Below the pieces are notes generated by a model, which was given only the letters and a program-made list of their open reading frames with translations, was not told where the DNA came from and made no database searches. Shown here piece after piece: positions 12,301-25,200 of a stretch of DNA of 64,000 bases (position 1 is the first letter of the stretch; each line of letters starts with the position of its first letter). Location: assembly GCA_944474755.1 (NCBI GenBank), contig OX104115.1, positions 51,898,648 to 51,962,647 on the forward strand, given 5' to 3'. The stretch is from Limnoperna fortunei (lineage: Eukaryota; Mollusca; Bivalvia; Mytilida; Modiolidae). Made by a program: the position numbers and the translations under genes.

Positions 12301-15300
12301 TATCGAAAAACAAATTTCTGTTGGAACATGGCTGCTTTATTTTATATGATTCTACAGGAATGTGTCTGTGTTGAACTTATTGCTCCTGTACGAGATATTG
12401 GATATTTTTGTAGTTACAATGTTATTTCTTTTGTTTGATTGTTTTTCAACATGTTTTGATATTCTCTGTGATTGTTTCTGAGTTATCCTATATTAATGTC
12501 TATGTTTTATTTAATTTGTCTGACATTATACATGTACGTTTTTGTGTAAACGTTTTTTAAAAGAACTTTTAAAAAGATTTTTGAATTTCGATTTATACTT
12601 TTAATCGTAATGAACGCAAAAAAGTGATGCAAAATATTTATAAGTTGCATGCAAATACTACCAAAACACGTAAAGTATGATTAATGGTACATATATATAT
12701 GCTTCTACTAAACGTTACTTTACTTTACTATATTCCAAATTGCTTGATTATTGGCAACAATGAATTTTGGTGTCACCAATACTAATAACGATAAAATGCA
12801 ATTTCGATCGTTGATCTCGATAAGTAAATCCCATAAAAAGAGTTTAAAATGATTTTCATAAGGTAATACTGGATAATATAATTATGATATTTTTAATACT
12901 GTCATTTCATTTCATTGGATAGTATTTTTAAAGGTTTTTCGTTTTTCTGTGAACAATGTTGGTGGAATTCCTTTTCATTCCATGATGATATTTGTCTGTG
13001 AACTGGAAATTTGACAATTACATTTATATGAGGCTCCAGAAAGAGAACGCAAAAAGGGAAACACATATAATAGGAAAAATTATACCTATTTAACGTCTGT
13101 TTTTTTTTAGGTAAATTATTCATGCCCTTTAGTTTGTGAGTGGATCCACCTTATAAATACATCAATGAGGAGAAAATGCTATATTATTCTACAACTTTTT
13201 AACAAGTGTATCAAATATATCTCTATTGATTGTCAGAATGATATGAACAATTAATTATTATGTATTACCACAGGGAGCATTCCAGAGGCATCCTCTTATA
13301 TTGAAGACAGAACGGTCTGTAGGTCTGGCTTATTTAGTTTCTGTGAAAATGAATATAATATTAAAGTCCGGAACTGTGGAGACTACAGAACATACTATTT
13401 ACCACAGCTACGTACAGCTTATGTTTCTGCCTATTGTTTTGGTAAGAATTCGGTAATGTTTATTTGGTTTTACTATATATTGTATTGATTGAGTGATTTG
13501 CTGAGTGGTGATTTAGTGATTGGATGCGTATTGTCTATCGAGCAGTTGTTCAGCTTGTTTCAAGACAAAGACAAATTAATACTAGTAGACAATAAATTAT
13601 TTGTTAAAAGTATGATAGACTGATGTAAAGAAAATGTTGAGCGCCATTGGAAACGAATATGTATGGTACAGCTATAAAATTAAGCTTTCTGTAGCGCCGA
13701 CGTCTATGTCTTATCGTGCAAAGAGTGACGCAATCTCCAAACAACCCAATATTTCCCCGTTTAGGATTTATGTATTTTAATCTTTACACTCCAGCCCAAG
13801 CTTTCAAACAAATGGGCATCCACTATTTGCCACCTGATGACGCTCTGATCATCTGTTTGTGTCGAGTTCAGTGAAAACTCGCTTCACGAAGTATTTCAGT
13901 TCAATTAGATGGTTTTGATTGTTCATTAGATTGATTGTTTGCATGTCTATCGTTGTTAAGCAGCTGTAAACAATAAATCACATCAAACATAAGATAATTT
14001 TAAGTACTTATTGTAGTAACCGAGAATTTTACCCTTTTAAACCGGTTGAAGTGATTTTTTCTATGTCTACAAAATGACAGTTAAAGCTATAGAAACGTGG
14101 CTTTCTCTACATAGTTCACCAATTTTTACCACAGTTGTAATTTCCAGACTAAAATATTAGCATCTCTAAAGATGTAGACGTGGAAATGTTCCGATACCCA
14201 GTATATGTATTTCATTGGGTTTATTAACATTGAACCCAGTATAAACACATCAAATAATATTCTAAATGAATAAATGTATAAATGTCTTATTATTCGTACC
14301 CAAGGAATCCTTTTCCACAACACCAACCAGAATATTACAAAGACGTTTATTCTAACATGTTATAGGTTCATTACTAATAAATGAAGCGACATCTACTAAA
14401 CCGACGACAAATTCCACAAAGACAGTTTTTTCAACAATACAGTCACAACAACAATCAGCGTCAACAACGAAAAGTTCCAAAAAGACAGTTTTTTCAACAA
14501 CACAATCGCAACAACAATTAGTGTCAACAACTTCAACCTTATCATTGACATTAGGTTCGGAACTTACAGAAACGCCAACATCAAAAATACCAATAACTGA
14601 TCTTCTGTTACCTGTAACATGTAAGATACAACATTACATGTCACCAAACTAAACATCTATAATGACTAACAAGCACTCTATTTTATAAATGTCGAAAGAA
14701 AATCTTCTGTACTTAGCGGTAATTTGCTAGTAGAGCTTAACTGCAGTGTCTGAAGCATTCCGGTAATATGTCTTTAAATTAATGTCTTGAGAATTTACAA
14801 ATAAAGTTTATGTAACCCATGTTTATGCACAATTGCCCATATGCAAAACATGTTTCAAATAATATTGCAAAAATTGATATTCCTACAAAACTATAGTGTA
14901 CAGAAAAGAGCTAACTATTTAGTTTTTATAATTATTTAATAACTTAGAGTAGTGTAAATATTTTAAGAGGAGATAAACTGGCGATTAACAGAGAAATTGA
15001 AACAATCCCAAATGTCACTTAAATGTCATTTTTGTAAAACGTGCATTATACCTATACAATAACGTTGCAAAGTACAAATCAAGTTCGATTTTAATTGTAT
15101 GACCGAATGATTTGTTTTGTAGATGAAGACAATCATAACGTCATCATAATTTCCGTTGTTGCTTCGATGTCAACGACATGTCTTATTGTTATTTTTATTG
15201 TTTGGTAAGTGCAGTGAATAATGGAAAGATTCAAACTTCAAAAGTTCATACACATGCAAATATTTACGGCTGTAACTTATTAGTATTAAATTTATGTTTT

Positions 15301-16440
15301 ATTTTCAAAGACATGCATTGATTTGTAAAATATAAATGTTTTTTAAACATTCGATATTAATATTAATGCAACTGCTGTGTTTAAACAGGTTCCATACATG
15401 TATCTCCGTACCGATGAACTGATAAATAAAACCTTTAGTATGTAATCATTTATTAGTACAAATGTACAGTAATTTCTAAATGACAAAAACACAAAAAAAG
15501 TGTCAGACTAGCCCTTTATTAAGGTCTTTCGAAATCAGGAAAGGTCTGCACCAGTGTCGTCCTGTGACATGTCCTTAAAGAAAGTTCAGAATTGACCTCC
15601 ATCTTAGGCCACTAATGATGTTATCATTGCAACTCGACAACTGTAAAAGATAGAAGCAGATAATAAATAGGAAAAACACTCCCCTTTTCAAAACCCTCAT
15701 TTGGTACATTAGGCCCATGAACCGTTTTCGAGTTAGAGCTCTTGGCTCATTTCGGTTAATCAGTGTTTTGTATACAACTTGAAAACGGTTAGAGATAATA
15801 TAGTAAACATATATGTTTAATACGATCACCAAGTTAAAGCCTTTAATTTGAGCCCATTTTCAAAGGTTACGGGTCAGTCATACAATAGCAACAAGGTAAC
15901 CATTACACAAGTCCTTAGCAACAATATAGTTTTTAAATCAGGATGATGTACATTACTGTAATATGTAATTTTACAACCGAAAGTGGCATTTTGTCCCTAG
16001 CAACGGCCTCAAAAGTCCTTGACAACCATTAATTGTTTTACTCAGGACCACATAAATAGTCTTTTCCGCCTACAAATGGCCCAGCAACCAATGTAGTTGA
16101 GTTGAAATCAACAGATGAAGAAAAATAATTTCTTACAGGAATCTGGAAAAGACCTTTCAGGTTGTTTTTGAATATTTAGCCCTATCTTTATAGTATTATT
16201 TCGTATAGGATATCAAGAAGAAAATCATCAAAGAAAGAAGGCAGCGACCCAGAGAAACGGGATCAAAGTTCTTATCAGCCAAAATATGAAGAGGCAGTAC
16301 ATAAAGACACAAGTCCTCATGTATATGACGACATCGGCAAATACGACAACATCCAAAAAGAAGAAACAGTATATGATGAAATTCCGGAGGGTACACAAAA
16401 AACTGCAATAAAACCCAAAGTTCCAAATATTTATATTTGA
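6397..16440 (+). CDS. Gene B: D8C-domain type I receptor with ITAM-like tail (nonsense codon in exon 3)
   Basis: Exons: 6397-6454 (signal peptide MKFYLYLLLVLHVTVTNIS), 10278-10469 and 10952-11116 (two halves of a D8C module, with CDNFLVAGWYR and ERMPTEC), 11450-11512 (LPCPDGQTSKNGFSPGC), a possible 11633-11755, 13274-13441 (second half of another D8C, ending SAYCFG), 14366-14620 (Thr/Ser/Gln stalk), 15123-15204 (transmembrane) and 16209-16440 (cytoplasmic tail). All internal ectodomain introns are phase 1; the frame closes to 404 codons without, or 445 with, the optional exon. In exon 3 the codon at 11026-11028 is TAA where gene C has TAT, so the reference copy truncates at codon 109 unless exon 3 is skipped, which would keep frame. 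Splice sites and the tail are otherwise intact. By comparison with gene C, the exons for one whole D8C and half of another are missing. A receptor role is inferred from architecture. Confidence 0.75.
8041..8858. repeat. 73-bp minisatellite array, first block (about 11 copies)
   Basis: Units of about 73 bp carry TACTGATCCACATATTGTACC, then TGTATAATGGTCC, GAGGAAAACTGTTGTTCC and GTAATCGGT. Unit starts fall near 8050, 8123, 8194, 8269, 8341, 8418, 8490, 8560, 8632, 8705 and 8777, with moderate divergence between units. The array lies in intron 1 of gene B and resumes at 9955 after a nested insertion. Confidence 0.85.
8921..9411. mobile_element. 491-bp terminal-inverted-repeat element (Mutator-like MITE) with 9-bp target duplication
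   Basis: The ends are inverted copies: TAGTCCGAGAATCCTCTGCC on the left and its near-perfect complement on the right. Pairing continues inward through a T-run/A-run, GACGTCAGAGA and CCATAAGCAAA for about 95 bp, then weakly to the middle (ACCTTCAATCAAG / CTTGATTGAAGGT). The perfect direct repeat GAACGTGTA flanks it at 8912-8920 and 9412-9420. A 9-bp duplication with long inverted ends is typical of Mutator-like elements. There is no transposase, so it is non-autonomous. It sits inside another insertion that interrupts the minisatellite. Confidence 0.8.
9955..10255. repeat. 73-bp minisatellite array, second block (3-4 copies)
   Basis: Same unit as 8041-8858, with CACATATTGTACC, GTGTATAAT and GAAAACTGTTGTTCC words. 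Units start near 10000, 10075 and 10146, with a degraded fragment near 10220. The block ends about 20 bp before gene B exon 2 (10278), so repeat sequence abuts a splice acceptor. Confidence 0.75.
10278..11116 (+). other. Gene B D8C module (exons 2-3), interrupted by TAA
   Basis: Exon 2 (192 bp) reads DPCTSY, RSAANEAGSLCDNF, GWYRVTSKAGERMPTEC and RCGTTFSVWMDG. Exon 3 (165 bp, the same length as its gene C counterparts) reads NVTASAASYNGDCCA, then TAA (11026-11028), then IQVKNC and AQAYCFG. Since the length is unchanged, the stop is a substitution. Exon 3 also has Ser where gene C has Cys (VTAS versus VTAC). Confidence 0.8.
11633..11755 (+). other. Possible extra exon of gene B
   Basis: A 123-bp open segment lies between an AG (11631-11632) and GTAAAT (11756). 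The length is divisible by three and phase 1-1, matching its neighbours. It would encode FYWSKTITDD, TCSHEEHANPPQTTSDD and TKN. I see no D8C homology and no paralogue in the other genes, so it could be a chance segment or a stalk-like exon. Confidence 0.3.
11838..11981. repeat. Foldback/MITE hairpin, 144 bp
   Basis: Nearly perfect palindrome centred at about 11910 (AAACCGC-TTC-GCGGTTT). Arms of about 70 bp include ATAGACGACTTTGGGT and its complement ACCCAAAGTCGTCTAT, ending in ATTGTTTTCAATTG / CAATTGAAAACAAT. It is non-coding and lies in an intron of gene B downstream of the linker exon. Confidence 0.85.
14366..14620 (+). other. Gene B Thr/Ser-rich stalk exon with two 21-residue repeats
   Basis: This 255-bp phase 1-1 exon encodes a mucin-like stalk. 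Two tandem 63-bp units (about 14408-14470 and 14471-14533) give KTVFSTIQSQQQSASTT and KTVFSTTQSQQQLVSTT. Such stretches are usually O-glycosylated and hold extracellular domains off the membrane. Confidence 0.75.
15123..15204 (+). other. Gene B transmembrane exon
   Basis: Phase 1 entry, phase 2 exit, like the transmembrane exon of gene C. It encodes EDNHN followed by VIIISVVASMSTTCLIVIFI and V, a single membrane helix. The donor is GTAAGT at 15205. Confidence 0.8.
16209..16440 (+). other. Gene B cytoplasmic tail exon with ITAM-like and ITSM-like tyrosine motifs
   Basis: The final exon begins with a basic stop-transfer (ISRRKSSKK) and ends at TGA 16438-16440. It contains VYDDI (16321-16335), KYDNI (16339-16353) and VYDEI (16369-16383). 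YDNI and YDEI are separated by exactly six residues (QKEETV), which fits YxxI-x6-YxxI, the ITAM pattern. TVYDEI also fits the switch-motif pattern TxYxxI. Acidic residues surround the tyrosines, as in typical SH2-binding sites. The tail is unrelated to those of genes C and D. Confidence 0.75.
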
Positions 16441-19265
16441 TTGTTTACACAATTGTTGAATCAATGTTGTTTTATGGTCAGTTTAAAAAATAATTATAAC
16501 GGTTTTTTTTAAGGAATCTAATTAAGTAACAAAATAGCAAACACACCTGTTGGATTTTATTTCTTTTAAATGCCCATTTGCGGAGCATACGGTGCTCACT
16601 ATAATATACAAGCAAGAACCACATATGTACACAATATGTAACCAGATCCAACCTTTTGCTAAACAGTGTCATCCCTAGCAAATTCTACATATAAATCATG
16701 GTAACATATACATAGGTCTTAGTTTTCTAATCTGTGGTTATCAGCTACCGCGTGATTGGTGCGCTCGACGTCCACATTTAATGTGGATAATTGCCAGTTT
16801 TCCTGCCGAAAATCGCTTAAAATAGGGATTCATCGCAACCGTACTCACAGAAGCGAATCCAGTACTTAATACTATGTGGCGATAGAGGTCAAGAGGTAAG
16901 AGGAGCTCTGGTAGGGGTCAGCGTGGTAAGACCCACTGAAGCCCACAAGAGTTTAAGATATTTTAACAAATTTTGATAATGAACAGTATAAAAACAGGGT
17001 TCTTTGGCTTTTTGCTTGCGTTATAGAAGGTATGTTATAAAACCTTTTACCATCACGGACCAACAATGCAGACAAAAAGCTGTACTGAACACAAAAATAA
17101 AATTGCAATCTAAAGAATTAAAATTAAATAAATTTTTTATTTATATTTTTAATCATAGTAAAACGTGTGGAAACAATGATAGGGTTAATATTGAAGTTTA
17201 ACATCCAAAGGAGATGCGCCATCTTTAAATGAATCGCCATTGTAAGCCAGAGAATGGGATGTGCAAGGAGAAAAAATAATACTTATACTATTGAATTTCA
17301 TGTTAACTGTCTTAACTACAGTAAGGTTAAACGGATCGAAGACAATATTGTCACAGATATGCAAGTAAGGGTCACAAAAGAGCACATAATTTGGACATAA
17401 AAAAACATGCCAAAAATTTAATGAACAAAATATTATATACAGGTAAACGAATATAACAGAATATTAGGCAAGATACGATATTTTTATTAGGTAACTATTG
17501 ACATACATTATGTTCCAGTAAAATATTATTTTGTTTTAAAAAAAAACGTATTGTCAAGTACTAATTTGATACATTAACAAGGACAACACCTTGACCTACA
17601 ATGTATGTACTCTGTTACAAGTTACAACCGAACGTATAGAAGATCGATGAAATGATAAAATAAAGCAGCCAATCATATTATATTTTGTCTGTATTTTGCA
17701 TCGTAATAGATGTTTTACTTTCATATTGTAATAATTCCTTCAAAATTCAAGTTACTTGAACATAATAGAATTCCGATGCAAAAAATTCTTGAACGTGATT
17801 GAATTTATGGAAGTCGTTTTTATCTCTGTTAAAATATGTTTGACAACAATACAAATAACAAATGTTTTCTGTTCGTTTTATCAAAAAAAAATGTGAAGCA
17901 TTTATTATATTAGAGGAACTTTGCCTAGTCAAATATGCAATGTAGGATATTTTTATCACGAAGTTCTTCTTTAAACTTGTAAAAACTTTAATAAGTATTG
18001 CCATATATGTACCTTAAAATAGCAGTGAAACTATTGCTTTTTTAACGTTCTTCTAAGGTACGCAAACATTACATTTTTCTACTCTGTTTAATGTATTTTG
18101 CCATTAAAATCCAATAAAACAAGTTTGTTTACGTTTGATATTGACAGAAATTTGCATCTAGAGCAATAATACAGTAAAACAACAGTAATCACTTCTATAT
18201 TAATAAGTATTTGAATCAAATGAAAATTAGTATACGCATATAAAATGTAAAAATACAATAAAACTACAAACTCTAAAGGAGTTTTTGTACATAGTAAATA
18301 AAATAGCACAATAAATTCAATTTAACTGGACGGATTTAATCAACTTAACAAGCAGCTGCTACTTAAACAATAAAAAGATTAAACGCTATTAAAACAATAT
18401 TAGTTATTACAATATAAAGCTTTTATTAAATGGAACAACAACAAAAATCAGTGTACACACATGATATTTGCACAAATTCAATAAAACGACAAACTCAACT
18501 GAGTTTTCACCATTATTTCTGTATACAGAAAAAATATCTAACACGATGTATTCCATTGAACTGGGTGGATAATGTCTAAATAAATATTATTAAAGATAAA
18601 TAATGTAAAACCTTACTGAAAGTTTAATCTACGTCATTAGACGTACATTGGCGTTCAAAACATAAGAAAAACAAGTGCATAAAATGCACATTAGTTCAAT
18701 ATTTCTGTCAGAATTAATTAATTTTACTCTTTATCATTATCACGAACAATATTTACTGTTGTATTTAAGAATAACACCTAACATTATGCTTATCATTATA
18801 AAATTAGGACTCGCTAACACATTTTAACAAACAGAAGTTTCATCCGAATATGCATTTACCTTTTTATAATGCGTGACAAAATTACCTAGTTACATTGATT
18901 ATAAATATTTAATTCACCAATTAAATAGTTGTCCTTGACGACGATTGTTCTATTTATATTTACATAATGAAAAGCATTAGATGTAACTGGTTATCATACA
19001 CAATATGAAATATAAATGTATCGTGTACAAACCACACTTCTTAAGAAAGCAGTAAAATAAAGGAATGTTACTGTAAATAATCTCACGCGTTGTGTAAATG
19101 ATTTTTAATGGTTGTTAACCATTACTTTAAGATCTTAATGTGTACAAGTTCATTACATAAAAACATTACAATATATCTACATGTATCAGTGTACAAGTAT
19201 GTTTTAAAATAACAAAATAAATAAGGAAAAGCATATGAAGTTAAAAAAGACACGACATTTTCAGT
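16441..19265. other. Intergenic between convergent genes B and C
   Basis: AT-rich sequence with short chance frames only. It should hold the 3' untranslated regions of both genes. I see no repeat array, RNA gene or conserved exon. Confidence 0.4.
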
Positions 19266-22200
19266 CTAGGTTGTCATTTTAAATTGTTGGAAATTAGTGC
19301 TGCTTGGTGGACGTGACTTCGTTTCCATCGGCGTAACTCCTACGTTGACCTCTAAAAAACCAATCTTTACAACTTTCTGCAAATTTAATTCATTTTGCAT
19401 TGTTTCATCGTACGAGGGTGGCTTTGACAGGCTTTCACAGCTTACTGCACGTTTAGCATTATTTCGATTTTTGTATACTCTGAAAAAGGGAGAATTCAGA
19501 TCAATATGGTTTTTAAATCTTAGCACCCATGTTATACATAAATGATGTCTCAAAATTTCAATAATAGCCAGAACACACAAACAATCCTCAACACGAAACG
19601 CTAAGCATACGAAAACAACAGCATGAAATAAATCCGTGTAATCGACTTTCATTTTTATTAATCAGATCGATATATGTATTGTTACATTTTCAAAACAGGA
19701 TACACAGGAGCACGTTATTTATTTAAACAAATTTGATTTTGGCTTGATTTAAAAATGATTTTTTACCTATAAGGCCAGAAAAGAACACATATTAACAATA
19801 ATATAACTTAATCTTTAATAATATTTAAGGTACATACAATATTTTCTTCCAACTTTGTGGCAAATTCCAATCACATAAGTAGTTTGTGGAACAAAATTGC
19901 ATAGTGACGTGTTTACAGGGTATGACCTCCTGCTAATAGCTATGAACATTCAAATAAAATACTGCCTCCCTCATACTTACTGAAGAATGACGTAGATAAG
20001 TAAACCAGTAGATAAAACAGCAAGAATACCAACTATTATCCAAATATACGGCTTCTCTGTCTCCTCTCCTTATAATGAAATAAAATATTTGTCGTTTCAA
20101 ATATACAGGCAAGTTAAAACTTATCCTACTTTAAATATAAAAACATCATCAATAAACATTTATAAAATGACAGCGTTTATGTGTTGCATTGAAGGTACCT
20201 TAGTTCAGATAAAACCTAGCCAAAACACAGTCGAAATGTTTTTTAGGAATGATGTGTTACCTTGACATAAGATAATCGTTACTCCCGCCTTCTTGCGTTA
20301 GGTTAGAATGTACCCATTTTAGATAAAACTGTTCATAACATAGCATTATTTTGTCTATAAAAGATATGTCATCTTAAAATAATACTACTTTCTTCCCCCT
20401 TATTATTTGAACACAGAACGATTAACATTTTAGGAATTATTGTGCTCATGTGTTTACTTGGTAGGTACCCAATTACAGATGAAAGCGTTAGACCAATTTT
20501 ATCTATTTTTTAAAACCATATATACATCATTAAGCAGCCACGAAGCGTTATATTATTCAATAGAAATATCAAGATTGAGGAATTGTTTTTTTTAATGTTT
20601 TAATGAGTTATTTTGCTCTTAATAAAGCAATCAATACAATTTGCAGAATGCAATAATGCTACACTATTGAGGTGCTTGGTAAAACGCATACCACACTAAA
20701 AGGCATAATTATTAACATTCCAAACAAAGAAGCACAAGAAAAAAAGAATCTAAGATACTGAGAAGGGACACCAAGAAAACAAATACACTACAAAAACCCC
20801 CAAAACATGAGAGACACGAAGTCCTCTTAACACCGGGGGTGATCCCAAGATCTTGGAAAGTGTAAATCCTCCTCCACTCGTGGAACCCGTCGTGTCAGTC
20901 AGGTTAAAATCCGGTATTTAGTTATATTATGGATAATTAAAATCCGGTATGAAGAAGAGAAAATGGTTACGACAGACGGAACAAATCAATGGTCATTGTT
21001 TGACAGATATTTCGGTCAACTAGGTCTATCAAATTTATTTCATTTTCATATTGTTATTAAATTGCAATTTGTAAAGATTGTCTGCTACATATCAAGTTGC
21101 AGTTTATAAAAAAAATTGCAAACCTTCCATTGAGTGACCCCCATCCGGTCGTCCCGGTGGGATTGAGGATAGAGGTTGCCTAGTGGTGGTAGTTGTTCTT
21201 GATGTGGTTGTTGCTGTTGTTGTCGTAGTGGTCGTCGTTTTTGGTACAGGCAAAGTACCTTATATAAAAACATTCATTACAATAAAATAAACTCTGAAAT
21301 AATGAATACAAAGGTGATGGTTATTACAGCTCAATCTGTCCATCTATTCATATGAACTAAATATGTTTTCAACTCAATTTTAACAAGCGACAAACCTTAT
21401 TTATATTTAGTTGAAGTACACAATTAAAATTATGAAATTTTAGGCGTTATTGTATAATTCTTGGTAATTTGCGTAAAGAAATAAAACAGAATTTCTGTTA
21501 AACACCGAATAATAGTGATGAAATTTCTAGTCTGGTCATAACGATAAAGACCCTATTTTCAGATGTCGAAAGCAAAACGTTGCAGAAGGCCAAATTGTCC
21601 GTCCCTGCCCAGTCGCCTATACTTTTTGTGGCAATTAAAGTTCGTGTCTGCCGCTCAATTCCTTTTCTATATTGATATATTGTGTTTTCTCTTGTTTCTG
21701 TTTTGAAATTGTCGGATTTTAAGCGGCAACATTAATTCAATCAATTAATCAACCAATCAATCATCAATTATTGATAAATTAAAATGCCAAAATTTTACGA
21801 CTTGGTATTGAAGTGTGCTAATTTATGAAATGGTGCGTTGTGTGGAAATTTAGTGTGATTACAAGTTTAGTCTTGATGGTTTAACTTTAGCAGAATGGCT
21901 TATAGAAACGTGGACAGGAAAAGTTTATAAAAATAACACCAAAAAAAAAACCCACAAATGCTGGTATTAATAACTGTACATCAATATAAGACTGGAAATC
22001 AATATAAACTTTTGTTTTACGCTGCGATAACCAACAACGGGGGCTTTCACTATCTATCAAGTGAGGAAAGTAACACAATCATACCAAAACAGTAAGCTGA
22101 TTGAGCATCTCCAAGTTGTCCCAGGTAGTATGTTCTGTAAGTCCCACAGTTTCGTACCTTGATATCGAGTTCAGACTCACAGGTACTCGTAAGTCCTGAT

Positions 22201-25200
22201 CGACAGACTTTCCTATCGACAGTTTTGTCCGACACTAGTGGGGTATTTCCTGTGAATATAATAGAAGATAATAAAATACACACATATTCGTATTTATTTG
22301 CAATAGCAAAACACAAATGAATTATAAAATATATGACATTTATGGCGAGCTTTGTGAAAAAATATCTGCATACATTAATAATTAAAGAAAAACAGTTTTG
22401 AATTTTTATTGATAAAATGTTGCTTAAATTTAACAATATCGGTGATATAAAGTGGGAAAATGACATGGGTTGTACATACTAAAATTATATGAGTACATGT
22501 AGGTGTACCAAAGCAGTGGTGTTTATATGACTGTTCACGTGTCTATTAGAACAAATCGTTTTTATTCCAGATTGATTGACAACAATTACCATTTATTTAA
22601 CTTCATCCGTGTAACAAAATAACGACGTTATACAAATTCCAGACTGGTTACAATTTATAAAAACAATAAAAGCTAAAGTTCATTTTAGCTGTTAAGAAAT
22701 GATCACTTTTACCTTTCATCCATAAAGGATAAAGAGTTCCACACTGCATCATTGGTACCGACTGGTTGACAATATCGTTCCCCGTGACACTGTCTATTCT
22801 GTACCATCCTGTTGTCAGTCTGCTATCATCTATCGCCGTGTCATACATTTGCAGGGTGTAGTTTGAAGACCTCTTTATTTCTCCCGACAGAACTTTATAG
22901 TTACTACTATGACATGGGTCAACTACAATCACATGAGTAAGATGTGTTTAGTGGATTGTGACATATAGTGTTCTGTTTTAATAAATTATTGAACCACATA
23001 TTTGGGAGGGTATCAAGATTATTAAGATACACCAGATTCGCAAGACGATTGTCGTATTTGCTGAATAAACTTTATTATATTACACGAAATTTCTCTTCAT
23101 GCAATTGTTTGCATTGTTAATGTCGTGCTCGAAGGATGTAGGATCGAACTTTATAAATCTAAAGACTGTATTCAAAATGCGAAATGTTTCAAAAACAAAT
23201 CAAAATGGAACGTTTACAATATTTGAGTAAATAAGTTAAACAATTACTTACATTCACACCCAGGGGTAAATCCACCATTGTCTGATGTTTGACCAGTAGG
23301 ACAGGGAAGGTCTGAGCCTGAAAAGGTCAATAGTTTTCAAATGTTTCAAAACATTTTTGTTCACGTTTTAGCACTTTAATGCACCAATGGTTTTTATTGT
23401 TATCAGGTTACTACTTTCAGCTTTTGAGCTTTTGTTTCGTCTTTTAAATGTTGTCTGAATTGATATTAGTAATCGTCGCTTGCCTTTTGCTTATCGTTGC
23501 ACGTTAGGTGTCTTTGTTTTTTTCAATTTAAATATTTGATATTGAACTATCAAAGCATTTTGTTGTGTTTATTAATGTAAGTATGTTATTAGTTTGTGTA
23601 TTAATGTCGTTGGAAAACATATTTACACGTGCATTCAATTCTAAAATAAAGAACAAGATACCAAAACAATATGCCTGATAACAGCCCGTGGTAAACTGTA
23701 GATTATAAATGTAGAAATCCCCACAGTTCTTCACTTGGATGTCGTAAGAACTTGTGCAGCATCCTCCATTGTAGTTACTAACACATGCAGTTACATTTGC
23801 AATGCTACCAACAGAGGGATACACTCCTGATATTAAGTATAAAATATAGGGTTAGATATTTTTATATTCATCATGAATACTTAGTCTTTAAAACAACAAC
23901 ATAGTAGGTATCCGTTTCTCTGAAATAGTACAGTGCTCAAATCATTACGAACAAAAAACGAATGCATGTCTGAGACAGAAATGAATTACTGGCTTAGGCA
24001 GTCCGATTTACAAATATGATCAAATGTATTAACATATTTAACTCAATCCGGACCTATATACATTACAACGCATGTCATATGAAGATAAATTCCATGAAAA
24101 AAAATCGATTGGAATTTCAGGTCTTCAAACAAACGTTTGAATAAAAGGACAATTCACAAAATTATGTTACTGTTAAACAGAGCAACTTGTTTCTAACTAT
24201 ATATAAACATGCCAGGTTATGGGATATTAAAAGAAACTACACATATGCACACATTTTAACTATATATAATTAAGTTAAATAGTTTAATTTATTATCGTTC
24301 GTGCCGGTCCATAGCGATAAAATGAAAGGATAAATTTAACTGTCGTTTTTATCAAAGATAAAAATTTGTTAGTGATACATTACCATTCATCCATATAGGG
24401 TAAGTAGTCCCACATTTAAAACCACCGGCTGGACACACCGTTGGCATTTTATTGCCCACAAAACTTATGGGTCGATACCATCCTGCATCCAGGAAGTTAT
24501 CACAAAGGTTTCCAATCTGTGTGTTATTAACAGATCTTTGCCACTGATTTAACACTTTGTAGTTAGTCTCTAAACATTCATCGTCTAGTCCGGGAAAAAG
24601 ATAAAGGATAGTTTTCTAAAAATTTAATTAAAACTCGTGCATTTTTATTTAATTTACGTTATAGTTTAAAGTTTACACTTGATTTTTGGTTGATTGATTG
24701 AAGTACTCGTTGATAGTCTAGAGACCAGTATTTTCAGACATGGTTAGAGTAGTATTGCTATGAATTATATAATTATAATATTTAAAAAATGTGTTTATCT
24801 ATAATTACATACATTTGCATCCAGGACTGAACCCATTGTCAGATGTCTCTCCTTGTGGACATGGAAGTTCCGCACCTAAATATAAACAAAAATGTAAAAT
24901 ATATACATCATACAAACGAACAAAGATTAGAATACAAAAATGTTCTTGAAATATCTCAACCAGAAAATCTCATTAATATTAAGATACAAAAATGTATATA
25001 TCATATATACAATAAAAGTACGCTAGAAGATTAATGACGTTTGAAATCTTAACTGGATGCCTTTACATCGTAGACTGTTCAACTTTTCAGTGTCGACTTT
25101 ATTAATGTTAATTACCAAAGCAGTAAGCCTGAGAGCATGTTGATACAGGTTTTAAGTTGTACACCAGATAATTGGTACAGTTCTTAACTTGAATGTCATA

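Noticed and set aside
19266..19652. Separate 128-residue gene beginning at 19652
   Set aside because: Only 19479-19266 is coding, as the tail exon of gene C; the upstream part is intron read through its acceptor.
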